From Tidjanibacter sp. (GTDB lineage: Bacteria; Bacteroidota; Bacteroidia; Bacteroidales; Rikenellaceae): a stretch of 6,483 nt of DNA. The first letter of the stretch is position 1, and the number at the start of each line of letters is the position of its first letter. Positions 1 to 6,377 of the stretch are shown here, one piece after another. The stretch lies in assembly GCA_017379955.1 (NCBI GenBank), contig JAFNVE010000174.1, positions 1 to 6,483 of the forward strand, written 5' to 3'. Below the pieces are notes generated by a model. The model did not search any database, had not been told where the DNA came from, and worked only from the letters and a program-made list of their open reading frames with translations. The translations under genes were made by a program, and so were the position numbers.

Positions 1-499
1 AGAAACGAGTACCACCACCAATGAAGAGGTCGATATCTGCATCCAGATAGTCCAACGCGATGTTATCCTCTGCGTAGCGAGTCTCCTCGTGTGCTACAAA
101 CGAAGCAGGAGTAGCATTGGTCACCGAGTAGGTAGCCACTACGCCTGTTGCATAGCCTGCTGCCTGAGCAAGCTCACGGGTGCTGGGAATGGGATTCTTG
201 TCTACATCCACACCAATTGCGCTGTTATAGGTCTTGTGACCGGTAGCAAGTGCAGTACCCGAAGCAGCCGAGTCGGTCACACGGTTGTTAGCCGAATAGC
301 TCTTCTGCAAGCCGATATACTCAGCACGCTCCATAGCCAGAGGCTCCCAATTGTTGATGAGAGAAACGCCCGACACCTGTGCCAAACCCATACCATCGCC
401 AATGAGGAAGATGATGTTCTTCACCTTTGGCTCATTTGAACACGATACTGCCAAAAGTGCAGTTGCGCATACGAATAATGTTCTTACAATTTTTTTCAT
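1..499 (-). CDS. Lipoprotein alkaline phosphatase, N-terminal part (C-terminus beyond left edge)
   Basis: Hydrolyses phosphate monoesters outside the cytoplasm. Translating the minus strand from the ATG at 499 gives 166 residues before the window ends. The N-terminus MKKIVRTLFVCATALLAVSC is a lipoprotein signal peptide with the lipid-anchored Cys at 20, so the enzyme should be membrane-anchored in the periplasm or at the surface. Visible alkaline phosphatase motifs are IIFLIGDGMG (29-38, metal ligand D35), VTDSAASGT (74-82, nucleophile S77, matching E. coli D101-S102), NATPASFVAH (128-137), R141 four residues after H137 (equivalent of substrate-binding R166), and IGGGTRF at the truncated end. 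N128 stands where E. coli has D153 and many other family members have His. The gene lies 17 bp downstream of the receiver/ATP-grasp gene, with no terminator between them, so co-transcription is likely. The family call is secure; substrate preference is unknown and the C-terminal metal ligands cannot be seen. Confidence 0.95.
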   Translation of the reverse strand, partial: MKKIVRTLFVCATALLAVSCSNEPKVKNIIFLIGDGMGLAQVSGVSLINNWEPLAMERAEYIGLQKSYSANNRVTDSAASGTALATGHKTYNSAIGVDVDKNPIPSTRELAQAAGYATGVVATYSVTNATPASFVAHEETRYAEDNIALDYLDADIDLFIGGGTRF

Positions 500-516
500 T
501 TTTCTCTATTTTTTAG

Positions 517-3501
517 TTAGTCAATATTCTCTATCTCTTGTTTTACAATTGCCTTATTGCTCAAACCATCTACATATATATAGAGAGGTTTGTCGAAATG
601 TACTCTGCGCACATACTCGGTCTCTTCTACGGCAGGCATTGCGTCGAGTACCTCCTCGTTGAATATGCCATCGCCCATATATGGATTAATGGTAAGGTAA
701 CCCACACCAAACGATGTCAGATTCTGGAAGAAGTGGGTGCCTTGACTCGGGTCGACACGGAAGTTGTCCAAACCGCACTCCACAATTACTCTCGCCTCAC
801 TAATCTGCACCCAGCTAACAGGTATGCCCAACCACGGGTCGCTCGAACCCCAACGACCAGGGCCAATGAGTACATAACCTCGCTGCTCTGCCTTCATACG
901 GTTGTTTATTGCCTGCACCTGCTCAGCAATAGTACGAGTGGCTGCCGAGTCGAAACTCTTGCGCTTTACATATACAATATCTGTAACGCCATCGGTCTTG
1001 CCAATACCAATCGCACTCTCCGAGTAAATAATCTCGCCTTCGTGCTCCACTTTGTCCCAATCGAGTCGTGCACCCTCCATCTCCTCGGCGATAGGGCGTA
1101 TCTGCAAGAGATTGAATACCTTAGGCTCTCCGCTTGGGGTGTCCATATTAACAGCAAACTCTATCTCGATATTGCAACGGGTTTCGCGCTGATATACATG
1201 CAATAGTTCGCACAAAATCTCCGATAGCGGGAAAGTTCCATATTTTAATATATGTGCACAGGTAATCACCTTGCGACCCTCGGCAAATGGGGAGTCAACC
1301 AACATCTGACTCTGCATATCCCAGGTGCTGCTAACGTGGCGCATAGCCTTCAAACCCTTAACAGACATCAGGTCGAGTTTGGCGATATTGACCGCCTCAT
1401 CAAGTGATGTTTTGAACTTCTCGGGCGAGGTGCTTAGTGCGTAGACCTTGCGCTGAGTCTCGCGCAGGGCGAGTTCGGGGGTGGAGAGTTGCAAAACGTG
1501 CTTTGGATAGCGGGGCGAGAAACGCAAAACCTGTTCGCCATCTACTACGGCCTTGCCAAGTCCGCAAGCCAATTTCACAACACCATCTTCTGGCTTTTCG
1601 TCGCCAATAGGGTAGAAATTCATCGAGCGAGCCACGCCCGAGAGGGTGGGGAGGAAGTAACCGCTATCCTCGCTACCACACACATCCTGAATCACAATCG
1701 CCATCTTCTCGTCACTAATCACATTATTGGTGGCGGTGATGTATGCCCTTGACGAAGCGAAATAGACCGAAGCATAGACACTCTTGATTGCTCGCGAGAG
1801 CATACGCATCATTTGGTCGTCGCCTGCCTTAGGTATCATATAGGTCGAATAAACTCCTGCAAATGGCTGATAATATGAGTCTTCGAGTTTGCTACTCGAA
1901 CGTATTGCAAGCGGTCCCTTTGTGTAGCGGATATATACTCTCAGCGAGTCGAGCAGTGCCTGTGGCAGTCGCGACGATACGAACTCCGATAGGATATCTT
2001 CGTCGCTCATATCGGAGTTGATGACAAATTGCAACTCGTTCTCTCGGATGAACTCGTCGAAATAGTCGGTTGTGACTACTACCGTGCGTGGAATCGTAAT
2101 TCTTACCCCTTCCCACTTGTTGTAGGTGTGGTACTTCTGCAGCATACTGTTGAGGAATGCCAAACCGCGAGCCTTGCCACCAAGTGAGCCATTACCCATA
2201 CGCGCAAACCAAATAGTGTCGTCGTAGGTGCGGTTGTCAAATTTAGCAACAACAGCCTGACCAAGGTAGCGTCGATACTCGGTGATGTTGTGGATTACAA
2301 AATCACGCATCTCGTCTGTGGTCTTGAAGTTCTCGGGGCTAAATCCTTTGAACATATTGCCCAGGAAGAACAGACCTCGCGAGAGCAACCACTTTGATAT
2401 CATATTTTGCGATGTACCGTAGGTGAGAATCTTCTCCGGCAGCCAACTGATAGTGTTCTGCAACTCCCTAAGATCCTTTACTCTGGCCACCTCAATACCT
2501 GTCTCAGGCTCTTTGAATACCAGATCACCAAAGGCAAACTCGCTACGGATATAGTCGTTGAGTTGGAGAAGCAGAGTCTTGGAACGTTTCTCCAAGAAAC
2601 CCACACCCAACTCATCGGCCTTTACCCTCACACTCTTCTGCGATGACTGCAATAGGAAGGGCATCAGTGGCGACTCGGACTTGATAAGTCGACAGAGGTC
2701 GATACCCGCATCGAGTTTCTCGGTGTCCGTGTCGTCGCCCTTGTTGATAACAAAACCTACATCCGAGATAACACCCAGCAGGTTTTCGCGATATTTCTTA
2801 TAGATGCCGAGTGCCTCGTTGTAACTTGTTGCGAGGAGGATTTTGGGGCGTGCACGCTTACGCATCATCGACTGCTGTTCGTTGAGAGCTTCGTCAGACG
2901 ATGAAGTGTGCTGGATGATGAGTTTGTAGATGGTCGGCAGATAGGTAGAGTAGTATCGTACCGAATCCTCAACCAACATAATTGCCTGAACACCAACCTC
3001 CAAGATGTCGTGCTCGGCGTTCATCTTATCCTCAATAAGTTTAACGATAGCAAGTATAAGGTCTGCCGAACCCTGCCAGCAGAAGATATAGTCAATTGAC
3101 GAGGTGTCCTGCTCGGCGAGTCTGCGACGCACGGCGTGTGAGTAACTGAACAGCAGTACAACAGGCAGGTTAGGGAACTTATCCTTTACCTTGCGCGAGA
3201 AGGTGATGGGGTCCAACTCGCCTACATTGTACATTGTAATTACAAGGTCAAACTCTGTCTTACCATCGAGCAACTCCATTGCCTCCTCGGTCGATTCGGC
3301 ACGGGCAATCATCAGCGGGTTATTCAGGTTAAGTCCGCTGTACTCCTGGTTGATTTGCGACTCTATTCGACCATCCTCTTCGAGCGAAAAGCCATCGTAA
3401 CTATTGCAGACAAGCAGCACGTTACGAATACGACCCTTCATCAGCGCGCGATAATCTACGTCGCCAACAACCATTTCTCGTTCAAGTGTTGAGTAATCCA
3501 T
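517..3501 (-). CDS. Two-receiver / PEP synthase-like ATP-grasp protein (PPDK_N domain, no phosphohistidine or PEP domain)
   Basis: A 994-residue cytoplasmic protein with no signal peptide. Residues about 25-160 form a receiver-like fold whose phospho-acceptor position is Met90 (DLVITM) and whose beta-5 Lys is replaced (IFCWQG). Residues about 172-320 form a second receiver with an intact set: E178/D179, D247 (SDVGF), S286 and K305 (FLEKRS). Residues about 330-430 are a linker. Residues about 430-805 match the nucleotide-binding (PPDK_N, ATP-grasp) part of PEP synthase/pyruvate phosphate dikinase: SLGGKARGLAFL (439-450), LAIRSSSKLED (531-541), PFAGVYSTY (546-554), IEIEFAVN (778-785) and NLLQIRPI (797-804). 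The central phosphohistidine domain and the PEP/pyruvate barrel are absent. Instead a C-terminal domain carries IGPGRWGSSDPWLGIPV (879-895) and DPSQGTHFFQNLTSFG (917-932). Database names such as 'phosphoenolpyruvate synthase' would therefore mislead: it may bind ATP but cannot complete the PEP synthase cycle alone. Its role is unknown to me; signalling-controlled phosphoryl transfer is an inference. The ATG at 3501 sits about 24 nt after a TAnnTTTG element. Confidence 0.9.
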   Translation of the reverse strand: MDYSTLEREMVVGDVDYRALMKGRIRNVLLVCNSYDGFSLEEDGRIESQINQEYSGLNLNNPLMIARAESTEEAMELLDGKTEFDLVITMYNVGELDPITFSRKVKDKFPNLPVVLLFSYSHAVRRRLAEQDTSSIDYIFCWQGSADLILAIVKLIEDKMNAEHDILEVGVQAIMLVEDSVRYYSTYLPTIYKLIIQHTSSSDEALNEQQSMMRKRARPKILLATSYNEALGIYKKYRENLLGVISDVGFVINKGDDTDTEKLDAGIDLCRLIKSESPLMPFLLQSSQKSVRVKADELGVGFLEKRSKTLLLQLNDYIRSEFAFGDLVFKEPETGIEVARVKDLRELQNTISWLPEKILTYGTSQNMISKWLLSRGLFFLGNMFKGFSPENFKTTDEMRDFVIHNITEYRRYLGQAVVAKFDNRTYDDTIWFARMGNGSLGGKARGLAFLNSMLQKYHTYNKWEGVRITIPRTVVVTTDYFDEFIRENELQFVINSDMSDEDILSEFVSSRLPQALLDSLRVYIRYTKGPLAIRSSSKLEDSYYQPFAGVYSTYMIPKAGDDQMMRMLSRAIKSVYASVYFASSRAYITATNNVISDEKMAIVIQDVCGSEDSGYFLPTLSGVARSMNFYPIGDEKPEDGVVKLACGLGKAVVDGEQVLRFSPRYPKHVLQLSTPELALRETQRKVYALSTSPEKFKTSLDEAVNIAKLDLMSVKGLKAMRHVSSTWDMQSQMLVDSPFAEGRKVITCAHILKYGTFPLSEILCELLHVYQRETRCNIEIEFAVNMDTPSGEPKVFNLLQIRPIAEEMEGARLDWDKVEHEGEIIYSESAIGIGKTDGVTDIVYVKRKSFDSAATRTIAEQVQAINNRMKAEQRGYVLIGPGRWGSSDPWLGIPVSWVQISEARVIVECGLDNFRVDPSQGTHFFQNLTSFGVGYLTINPYMGDGIFNEEVLDAMPAVEETEYVRRVHFDKPLYIYVDGLSNKAIVKQEIENID

Positions 3502-3517
3502 CGTGTTGTGATTTATG

Positions 3518-3533
3518 CTAACTACAAAGTTAG
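3518..3533 (-). promoter_or_regulatory. Inverted repeat overlapping the -7 element of the receiver/ATP-grasp gene
   Basis: On the minus strand CTAACT-TTGT-AGTTAG is a perfect 6-bp inverted repeat with a 4-nt centre. It covers the TAnnTTTG element and the likely transcription start, so it could be an operator or a hairpin at the very 5' end of the mRNA. A short dyad in AT-rich DNA can also occur by chance. Confidence 0.25.
3525..3532 (-). promoter_or_regulatory. Bacteroidota-type -7 promoter element (TAACTTTG) for the receiver/ATP-grasp and phosphatase operon
   Basis: TAACTTTG fits the TAnnTTTG consensus of the Bacteroidota primary sigma factor. The predicted start lies about 6 nt downstream, leaving a leader of roughly 18 nt before the ATG at 3501. 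The only upstream TTTG (3561-3558) is about 25 bp away, longer than the usual spacing of about 19-21 bp, so the -33 box is weak or different. It lies just after the preceding gene's terminator, which supports a separate transcription unit. Confidence 0.5.
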
Positions 3534-3558
3534 GATTTTTTTTGTTTTTTTATACACC

Positions 3559-3594
3559 AAAAATAAGGCTGACTAATTTTTTTTAGCCAGCCTT
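3559..3594 (-). terminator. Intrinsic terminator of the PatB-like gene
   Basis: On the minus strand AAGGCTGGCTAA and TTAGTCAGCCTT form a 12-bp stem (3583-3594 with 3565-3576, one G-U pair) around a 6-nt A loop, followed directly by a run of five T (3563-3559). It starts 23 bp after the TAG stop of the aminotransferase. On the plus strand the same stem has one A-C mismatch. It separates the PatB-like gene from the receiver/ATP-grasp operon. Confidence 0.88.
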
Positions 3595-3617
3595 ACACAT
3601 TATTGAAAATAATCTCT

Positions 3618-4787
3618 CTATCGTTTGCTCCAAGCCTCGTAGATACGGTCGAGTGCTGTCTGCACCATCTCGCGAGAGGTTGCCAAGTTGATACGCATAA
3701 ATCCTCGACCCTCCTCACCAAATGTTGCTCCATCGTTCAGACCAACGTGAGCCTCAGTAGCCAGGAATTTGCAGAGTTCCTCGTGGCTCATACCCAAGCC
3801 GCGGAAGTCCAACCACATCATATAGGTACCCTCGCTGGGCTTAGCCACAACCTCAGGCATCTTCTCAGCGAAGAAATCGCTAACAAGAGCCATATTTCCC
3901 TTGATGTAGTCGAGAAGTTGCTCTAACCACTCATCACCCTCGTTGTAGGCTGCGGTCAATGTCACTGTGCCGAAGAGGTTGCCCTGGTCGACATGGTAGC
4001 GGTTGAGCTCCTCGCGTACCTTAGCGCGGAGTGCCTCGCCAGGAGTAATCATTACCGAGGTCGAAAGGCCTGCGATGTTGAAGGTCTTGGTAGGCGCAAT
4101 AAGGGTTACGGTGCGCTCCATAAGTTCGGGAGAGAGCGAAGCGAGGTGGGTGTGGTGGTATGGTTTTTGAATCAGGTCGGAGTGAATCTCGTCGCTGATG
4201 ATGTTCACGTTATGCTTGATGCACAACTCACCTACCTTGCGGAGCTCCTCCTCAGTGAAGACACGACCGGTGGGGTTGTGAGGGTTGCAGAAGAGGATAG
4301 CGCGAGCCTCAGCCAACTTCTTATCCATCAACTCAAAGTCAATCTCGAAATGACCCTCATTGTTCACCATAGGACAGGTTACCACCTTGCGACCATTAGC
4401 CTTGATCTGTGCCGCAAATGGGGGATAGGTAGGGGGCAAAATCAATACACCATCGCCCTCCTGGGTGAGTGCACGGATTGCAAACGAGAAACCTGCCACA
4501 ACACCGGGGGTGAAGTCAATCCAACCCTTCTCGATATCCCAATTGTTGTGTCGCTTCACCCAATTGATGATTGCGCCAAAATAGTCATCCTCGCGGATAC
4601 CATATCCAAAACAGGGGTGCATAGCGCGACGCATAATTGCATCCATAATAAAAGGAGCAGCGGGGAAATCCATATCAGCAATCCACATTGGGATTACATC
4701 CTCGGTGCCAAAGGTCTCTTTCAGTGTGTCGTACTTTATGCACGAGGAACCTGAACGTTTGACGATAGTATCGAAATCGTAGGTCAT
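3618..4787 (-). CDS. patB: PatB/MalY-family PLP-dependent C-S lyase (cystathionine beta-lyase-like) / aminotransferase
   Basis: A 389-residue cytosolic fold-type I PLP enzyme. Members of the PatB/MalY branch cleave the C-S bond of cystathionine or cysteine conjugates to pyruvate, ammonia and a thiol; some act mainly as aminotransferases or moonlight as regulators. The N-terminus MTYDFDTIVKR is the usual start of this branch, so I place the start at the ATG at 4787. An extension to 4829 would use a TTG inside the promoter -7 box. Visible features are PMWIADMDFP (33-42), LPPTYPPF (117-124, PLP-stacking Tyr), FCNPHNPTGRVF (166-177), ISDEIHSDL (197-205, D199 contacts the pyridine nitrogen), PTKTFNIAGL (232-241, Schiff-base K234), EGTYMMWLDF (319-328) and GFMRINLA (362-369, carboxylate-binding R365). 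Full length with all key residues. It is monocistronic: its own promoter lies upstream and a terminator follows. Family confidence is high, but the preferred substrate cannot be read from sequence. Confidence 0.93.
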   Translation of the reverse strand: MTYDFDTIVKRSGSSCIKYDTLKETFGTEDVIPMWIADMDFPAAPFIMDAIMRRAMHPCFGYGIREDDYFGAIINWVKRHNNWDIEKGWIDFTPGVVAGFSFAIRALTQEGDGVLILPPTYPPFAAQIKANGRKVVTCPMVNNEGHFEIDFELMDKKLAEARAILFCNPHNPTGRVFTEEELRKVGELCIKHNVNIISDEIHSDLIQKPYHHTHLASLSPELMERTVTLIAPTKTFNIAGLSTSVMITPGEALRAKVREELNRYHVDQGNLFGTVTLTAAYNEGDEWLEQLLDYIKGNMALVSDFFAEKMPEVVAKPSEGTYMMWLDFRGLGMSHEELCKFLATEAHVGLNDGATFGEEGRGFMRINLATSREMVQTALDRIYEAWSKR

Positions 4788-4826
4788 ATAACGGATATTG
4801 ATGTATAAAATAATTCTTTCGGAGCA

Positions 4827-4834
4827 CAAATATA
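4827..4834 (-). promoter_or_regulatory. Bacteroidota-type -7 element (TATATTTG) for the PatB-like gene
   Basis: The minus strand reads TATATTTG, a full TAnnTTTG match. A start about 6 nt further on would give a leader of about 33 nt before the ATG at 4787. No clear TTTG occurs at the usual -33 distance. Its position overlaps the longer reading-frame extension of the gene, which argues for the downstream ATG. Confidence 0.5.
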
Positions 4835-4847
4835 CAAAAAATTAGAT

Positions 4848-4855
4848 TACATTTG
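4848..4855 (+). promoter_or_regulatory. Bacteroidota-type -7 element (TACATTTG) for the pseudouridine synthase gene
   Basis: TACATTTG matches TAnnTTTG and is followed by CAC, a common continuation in this phylum. The expected start near 4861 leaves a leader of about 20 nt before the ATG at 4881, and only about 8 nt before the alternative TTG at 4869, so the ATG is preferred. No clear -33 TTTG is seen. It faces away from the minus-strand element at 4834-4827, only 13 bp away. Confidence 0.5.
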
Positions 4856-4880
4856 CACACAATATTTTTTGAAAAGCGAA

Positions 4881-6254
4881 ATGGAAAACAACAATCCCAA
4901 AAGAAGAGATTTTTCGACCGCTGATGATAGGTTCAATCGCGAAGATGCGACCGGTCGAGATGGTGCCTACAAGGCATATTCGCGCGACAAGCGCACCCGT
5001 ACTACCCGCTCGGAGCAGGCGCTCTATTCGACCTCTGAGCGTGGCGAGCGTTACTCACACGCACCTAACCGCGAGCGTTTCGGTCAGCGTGACTTCAATC
5101 GTGAGGATGGCGACAGACCTCGTCGTAAGTCGTTTAATCCTAACTTCAATCGTGACAATACTCCTAACTTCACTCCCCGTCCTCGTCGTCAGTTTGGTGA
5201 GGGTAAGCCCTACGGTGAGCGTCAGCAGACAGGCGAGCGCAGAACTTATGGTGAGCGTCAGTATGGCGAGCAGGGTGAGCGCAGAAGTTATGGCGAAAAT
5301 AGAGGATATGGCGAGCGTAAACCATACGAGAACAAGCCCTATGGTGAGCGTAAGCCCTATAACAATAACAGACCTTATGGCGAGCGTAAGTCGTTTGGTG
5401 ACAAGCCCTACGGTGAGCGCAGACCCTATGGTGAGCGTCGTGGAGCAGAGGAGGGTGGCCGCTTTGAGCACCGTCAGCCTCAGCGTCAGCCCCGATACGA
5501 CTCGGAGAACTATCCCACCTATCCCGCACCAGTTATTGAGGATACAGTACGTCTGAACCGTTATATCGCAATGTCGGGTATCTGCTCGCGTCGTGAGGCA
5601 GACGACTATATCACCTCGGGCGTGGTGACTGTTAATGATGAGGTGGTTACCGAGTTGGGCTCGAAGGTTTCGCAGAACGATGTTGTGAAACTTAACGGCA
5701 AAGTGCTCGTTAGCGAGAAGATGGTCTATATCGTTATGAACAAGCCTAAGGGTTATGTTACCTCCGTTGAGGACCCCCACGCCGATAAGACCGTTATGGA
5801 CTTGGTGAAGGGTTGCTGCAAGGAGCGTGTATATCCCGTTGGCCGTCTGGATAAGAACTCGATGGGTGTGTTGCTCATCACCAACGATGGCGAGTTGACA
5901 AAGCAGATTGCTCACCCTGCATACGAGAAGAAGAAGGTATATCAGGTGACCCTCGACAAGCCTATGGACAGGGCAGATATGGAGCGTCTGGTTGATGGCG
6001 TAGAGTTGGAGGATGGCTTTATCCGTGCTGACGCTATCGAGTACGCGGCAGATAAGAAGAACGAGATTGGTATCGAGATTCACTCGGGTCGCAACCGAAT
6101 CGTGCGTCGTATGTTTGAGAAGGTTGGCTACCACGTCACCAAACTCGACCGTGTATATTTTGCAGGTCTTACCAAACAACGCCTCAAACGCGGTGCTTGG
6201 CGATTCCTCACTCCTCGCGAGGTGTCAATGCTCAAAGCAGGCTCGTACGAGTAG
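4881..6254 (+). CDS. RsuA/RluB-family rRNA pseudouridine synthase with long YGER-rich basic N-terminal extension
   Basis: Isomerises uridine to pseudouridine in ribosomal RNA, acting in the cytoplasm during ribosome assembly. It has 457 residues from the ATG at 4881. Residues 1-218 are low-complexity, rich in Arg, Gly, Tyr, Glu, Pro and Asn, probably disordered, with seven exact YGER units between 111 and 186. Residues about 223-276 are an S4 RNA-binding domain (RLNRYIAMSGICSRREADD at 224-242). Residues about 281-445 are the catalytic domain: VMNKPKGYV (285-293), YPVGRLDKNSMGVLL (318-332, catalytic D324), and GRNRIVRRMFEKVGY (403-417). The C-terminal KRGAWRFLTPRE is typical of the family. The catalytic part is full length; simple family members are about 230-300 residues, so the extension accounts for the extra size. 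The S4 region resembles RluF, while the catalytic end resembles RluB, so the target uridine is not assigned. It stands alone between its own promoter and terminator. Confidence 0.93.
   Translation: MENNNPKRRDFSTADDRFNREDATGRDGAYKAYSRDKRTRTTRSEQALYSTSERGERYSHAPNRERFGQRDFNREDGDRPRRKSFNPNFNRDNTPNFTPRPRRQFGEGKPYGERQQTGERRTYGERQYGEQGERRSYGENRGYGERKPYENKPYGERKPYNNNRPYGERKSFGDKPYGERRPYGERRGAEEGGRFEHRQPQRQPRYDSENYPTYPAPVIEDTVRLNRYIAMSGICSRREADDYITSGVVTVNDEVVTELGSKVSQNDVVKLNGKVLVSEKMVYIVMNKPKGYVTSVEDPHADKTVMDLVKGCCKERVYPVGRLDKNSMGVLLITNDGELTKQIAHPAYEKKKVYQVTLDKPMDRADMERLVDGVELEDGFIRADAIEYAADKKNEIGIEIHSGRNRIVRRMFEKVGYHVTKLDRVYFAGLTKQRLKRGAWRFLTPREVSMLKAGSYE
5204..5438 (+). repeat. In-frame degenerate repeats coding (K/R)PYGER units
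   Basis: Within the pseudouridine synthase gene, an 18-bp unit like aagccctatggtgagcgt recurs with substitutions and irregular insertions. It encodes seven YGER units plus the variants YGEQ, YGEN and FGDK. Codons vary between copies (tat/tac, ggt/ggc, cgt/cgc) while the peptide is kept, which suggests selection on the protein rather than very recent duplication. Repeat-number variation between strains is plausible. Confidence 0.85.
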
Positions 6255-6267
6255 AAATTCAAAATTC

Positions 6268-6320
6268 AAAATGATACAACCGAGAGATATTCGATATATC
6301 TCTCGGTTGTTTATCATTTT
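6268..6320 (+). terminator. Intrinsic terminator of the pseudouridine synthase gene
   Basis: Starting 13 bp after the TAG stop, acaaccgagagatat (6276-6290) pairs perfectly with atatctctcggttgt (6296-6310) around a 5-nt loop. Flanking aaaatgat (6268-6275) can pair with atcatttt (6313-6320) across a 2-nt bulge, lengthening the stem to 23 bp. The T-rich 3' side serves as the release tract. The near-symmetric A and T flanks mean it could also stop transcription arriving from the right. Confidence 0.88.
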
Positions 6321-6327
6321 GCCCAGA

Positions 6328-6335
6328 TACCTTTG
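6328..6335 (+). promoter_or_regulatory. Possible -7 element (TACCTTTG) reading rightwards out of the window
   Basis: TACCTTTG followed by CA is a full TAnnTTTG match just after the terminator, so it could start a new transcript near 6341. No TTTG is found at the usual -33 spacing (TTGT at 6307-6310 is the nearest). It also forms half of a small dyad, TACCTT-TGC-AAGGTA (6328-6342). No gene is visible downstream within the window. Confidence 0.3.
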
Positions 6336-6377
6336 CAAGGTAAATAACCCGTTACCTCTACTCACCCTCGCGACACC

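Noticed and set aside
538..1206. Plus-strand open frame of 222 codons opposite the receiver/ATP-grasp gene
   Set aside because: No domain or promoter supports it, and the opposite frame holds the conserved C-terminal motifs.
517..3501. Truncated or frameshifted PEP synthase
   Set aside because: The missing His and barrel domains are replaced by a different motif-rich C-terminal domain in an intact frame, and receivers occupy the N-terminus. This is a distinct architecture rather than a broken gene.
3993..4754. Plus-strand open frame of 253 codons opposite the PatB-like gene
   Set aside because: The minus frame encodes every PLP-enzyme motif. The plus frame gives no family resemblance and is a shadow.
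4788..4829. 14-codon N-terminal extension of the PatB-like protein
   Set aside because: It begins with TTG inside the TATATTTG promoter element, and the family normally starts at the M-x-YDFD segment.
4869..4880. TTG start four codons upstream of the pseudouridine synthase ATG
   Set aside because: It would lie only about 8 nt after the predicted transcription start. The ATG at 4881 fits the -7 element and is the usual initiator.
5204..5438. CRISPR array or non-coding tandem repeat
   Set aside because: Units are irregular, in frame and peptide-conserving, without unique spacers. They are part of a coding sequence.
5055..6179. Minus-strand open frame of 374 codons opposite the pseudouridine synthase
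   Set aside because: Its product is low-complexity Leu/Thr/Ile/Ala/Val sequence, the mirror of the repeat-rich plus-strand gene. It has no recognisable domain, and the plus frame has clear S4 and catalytic motifs.
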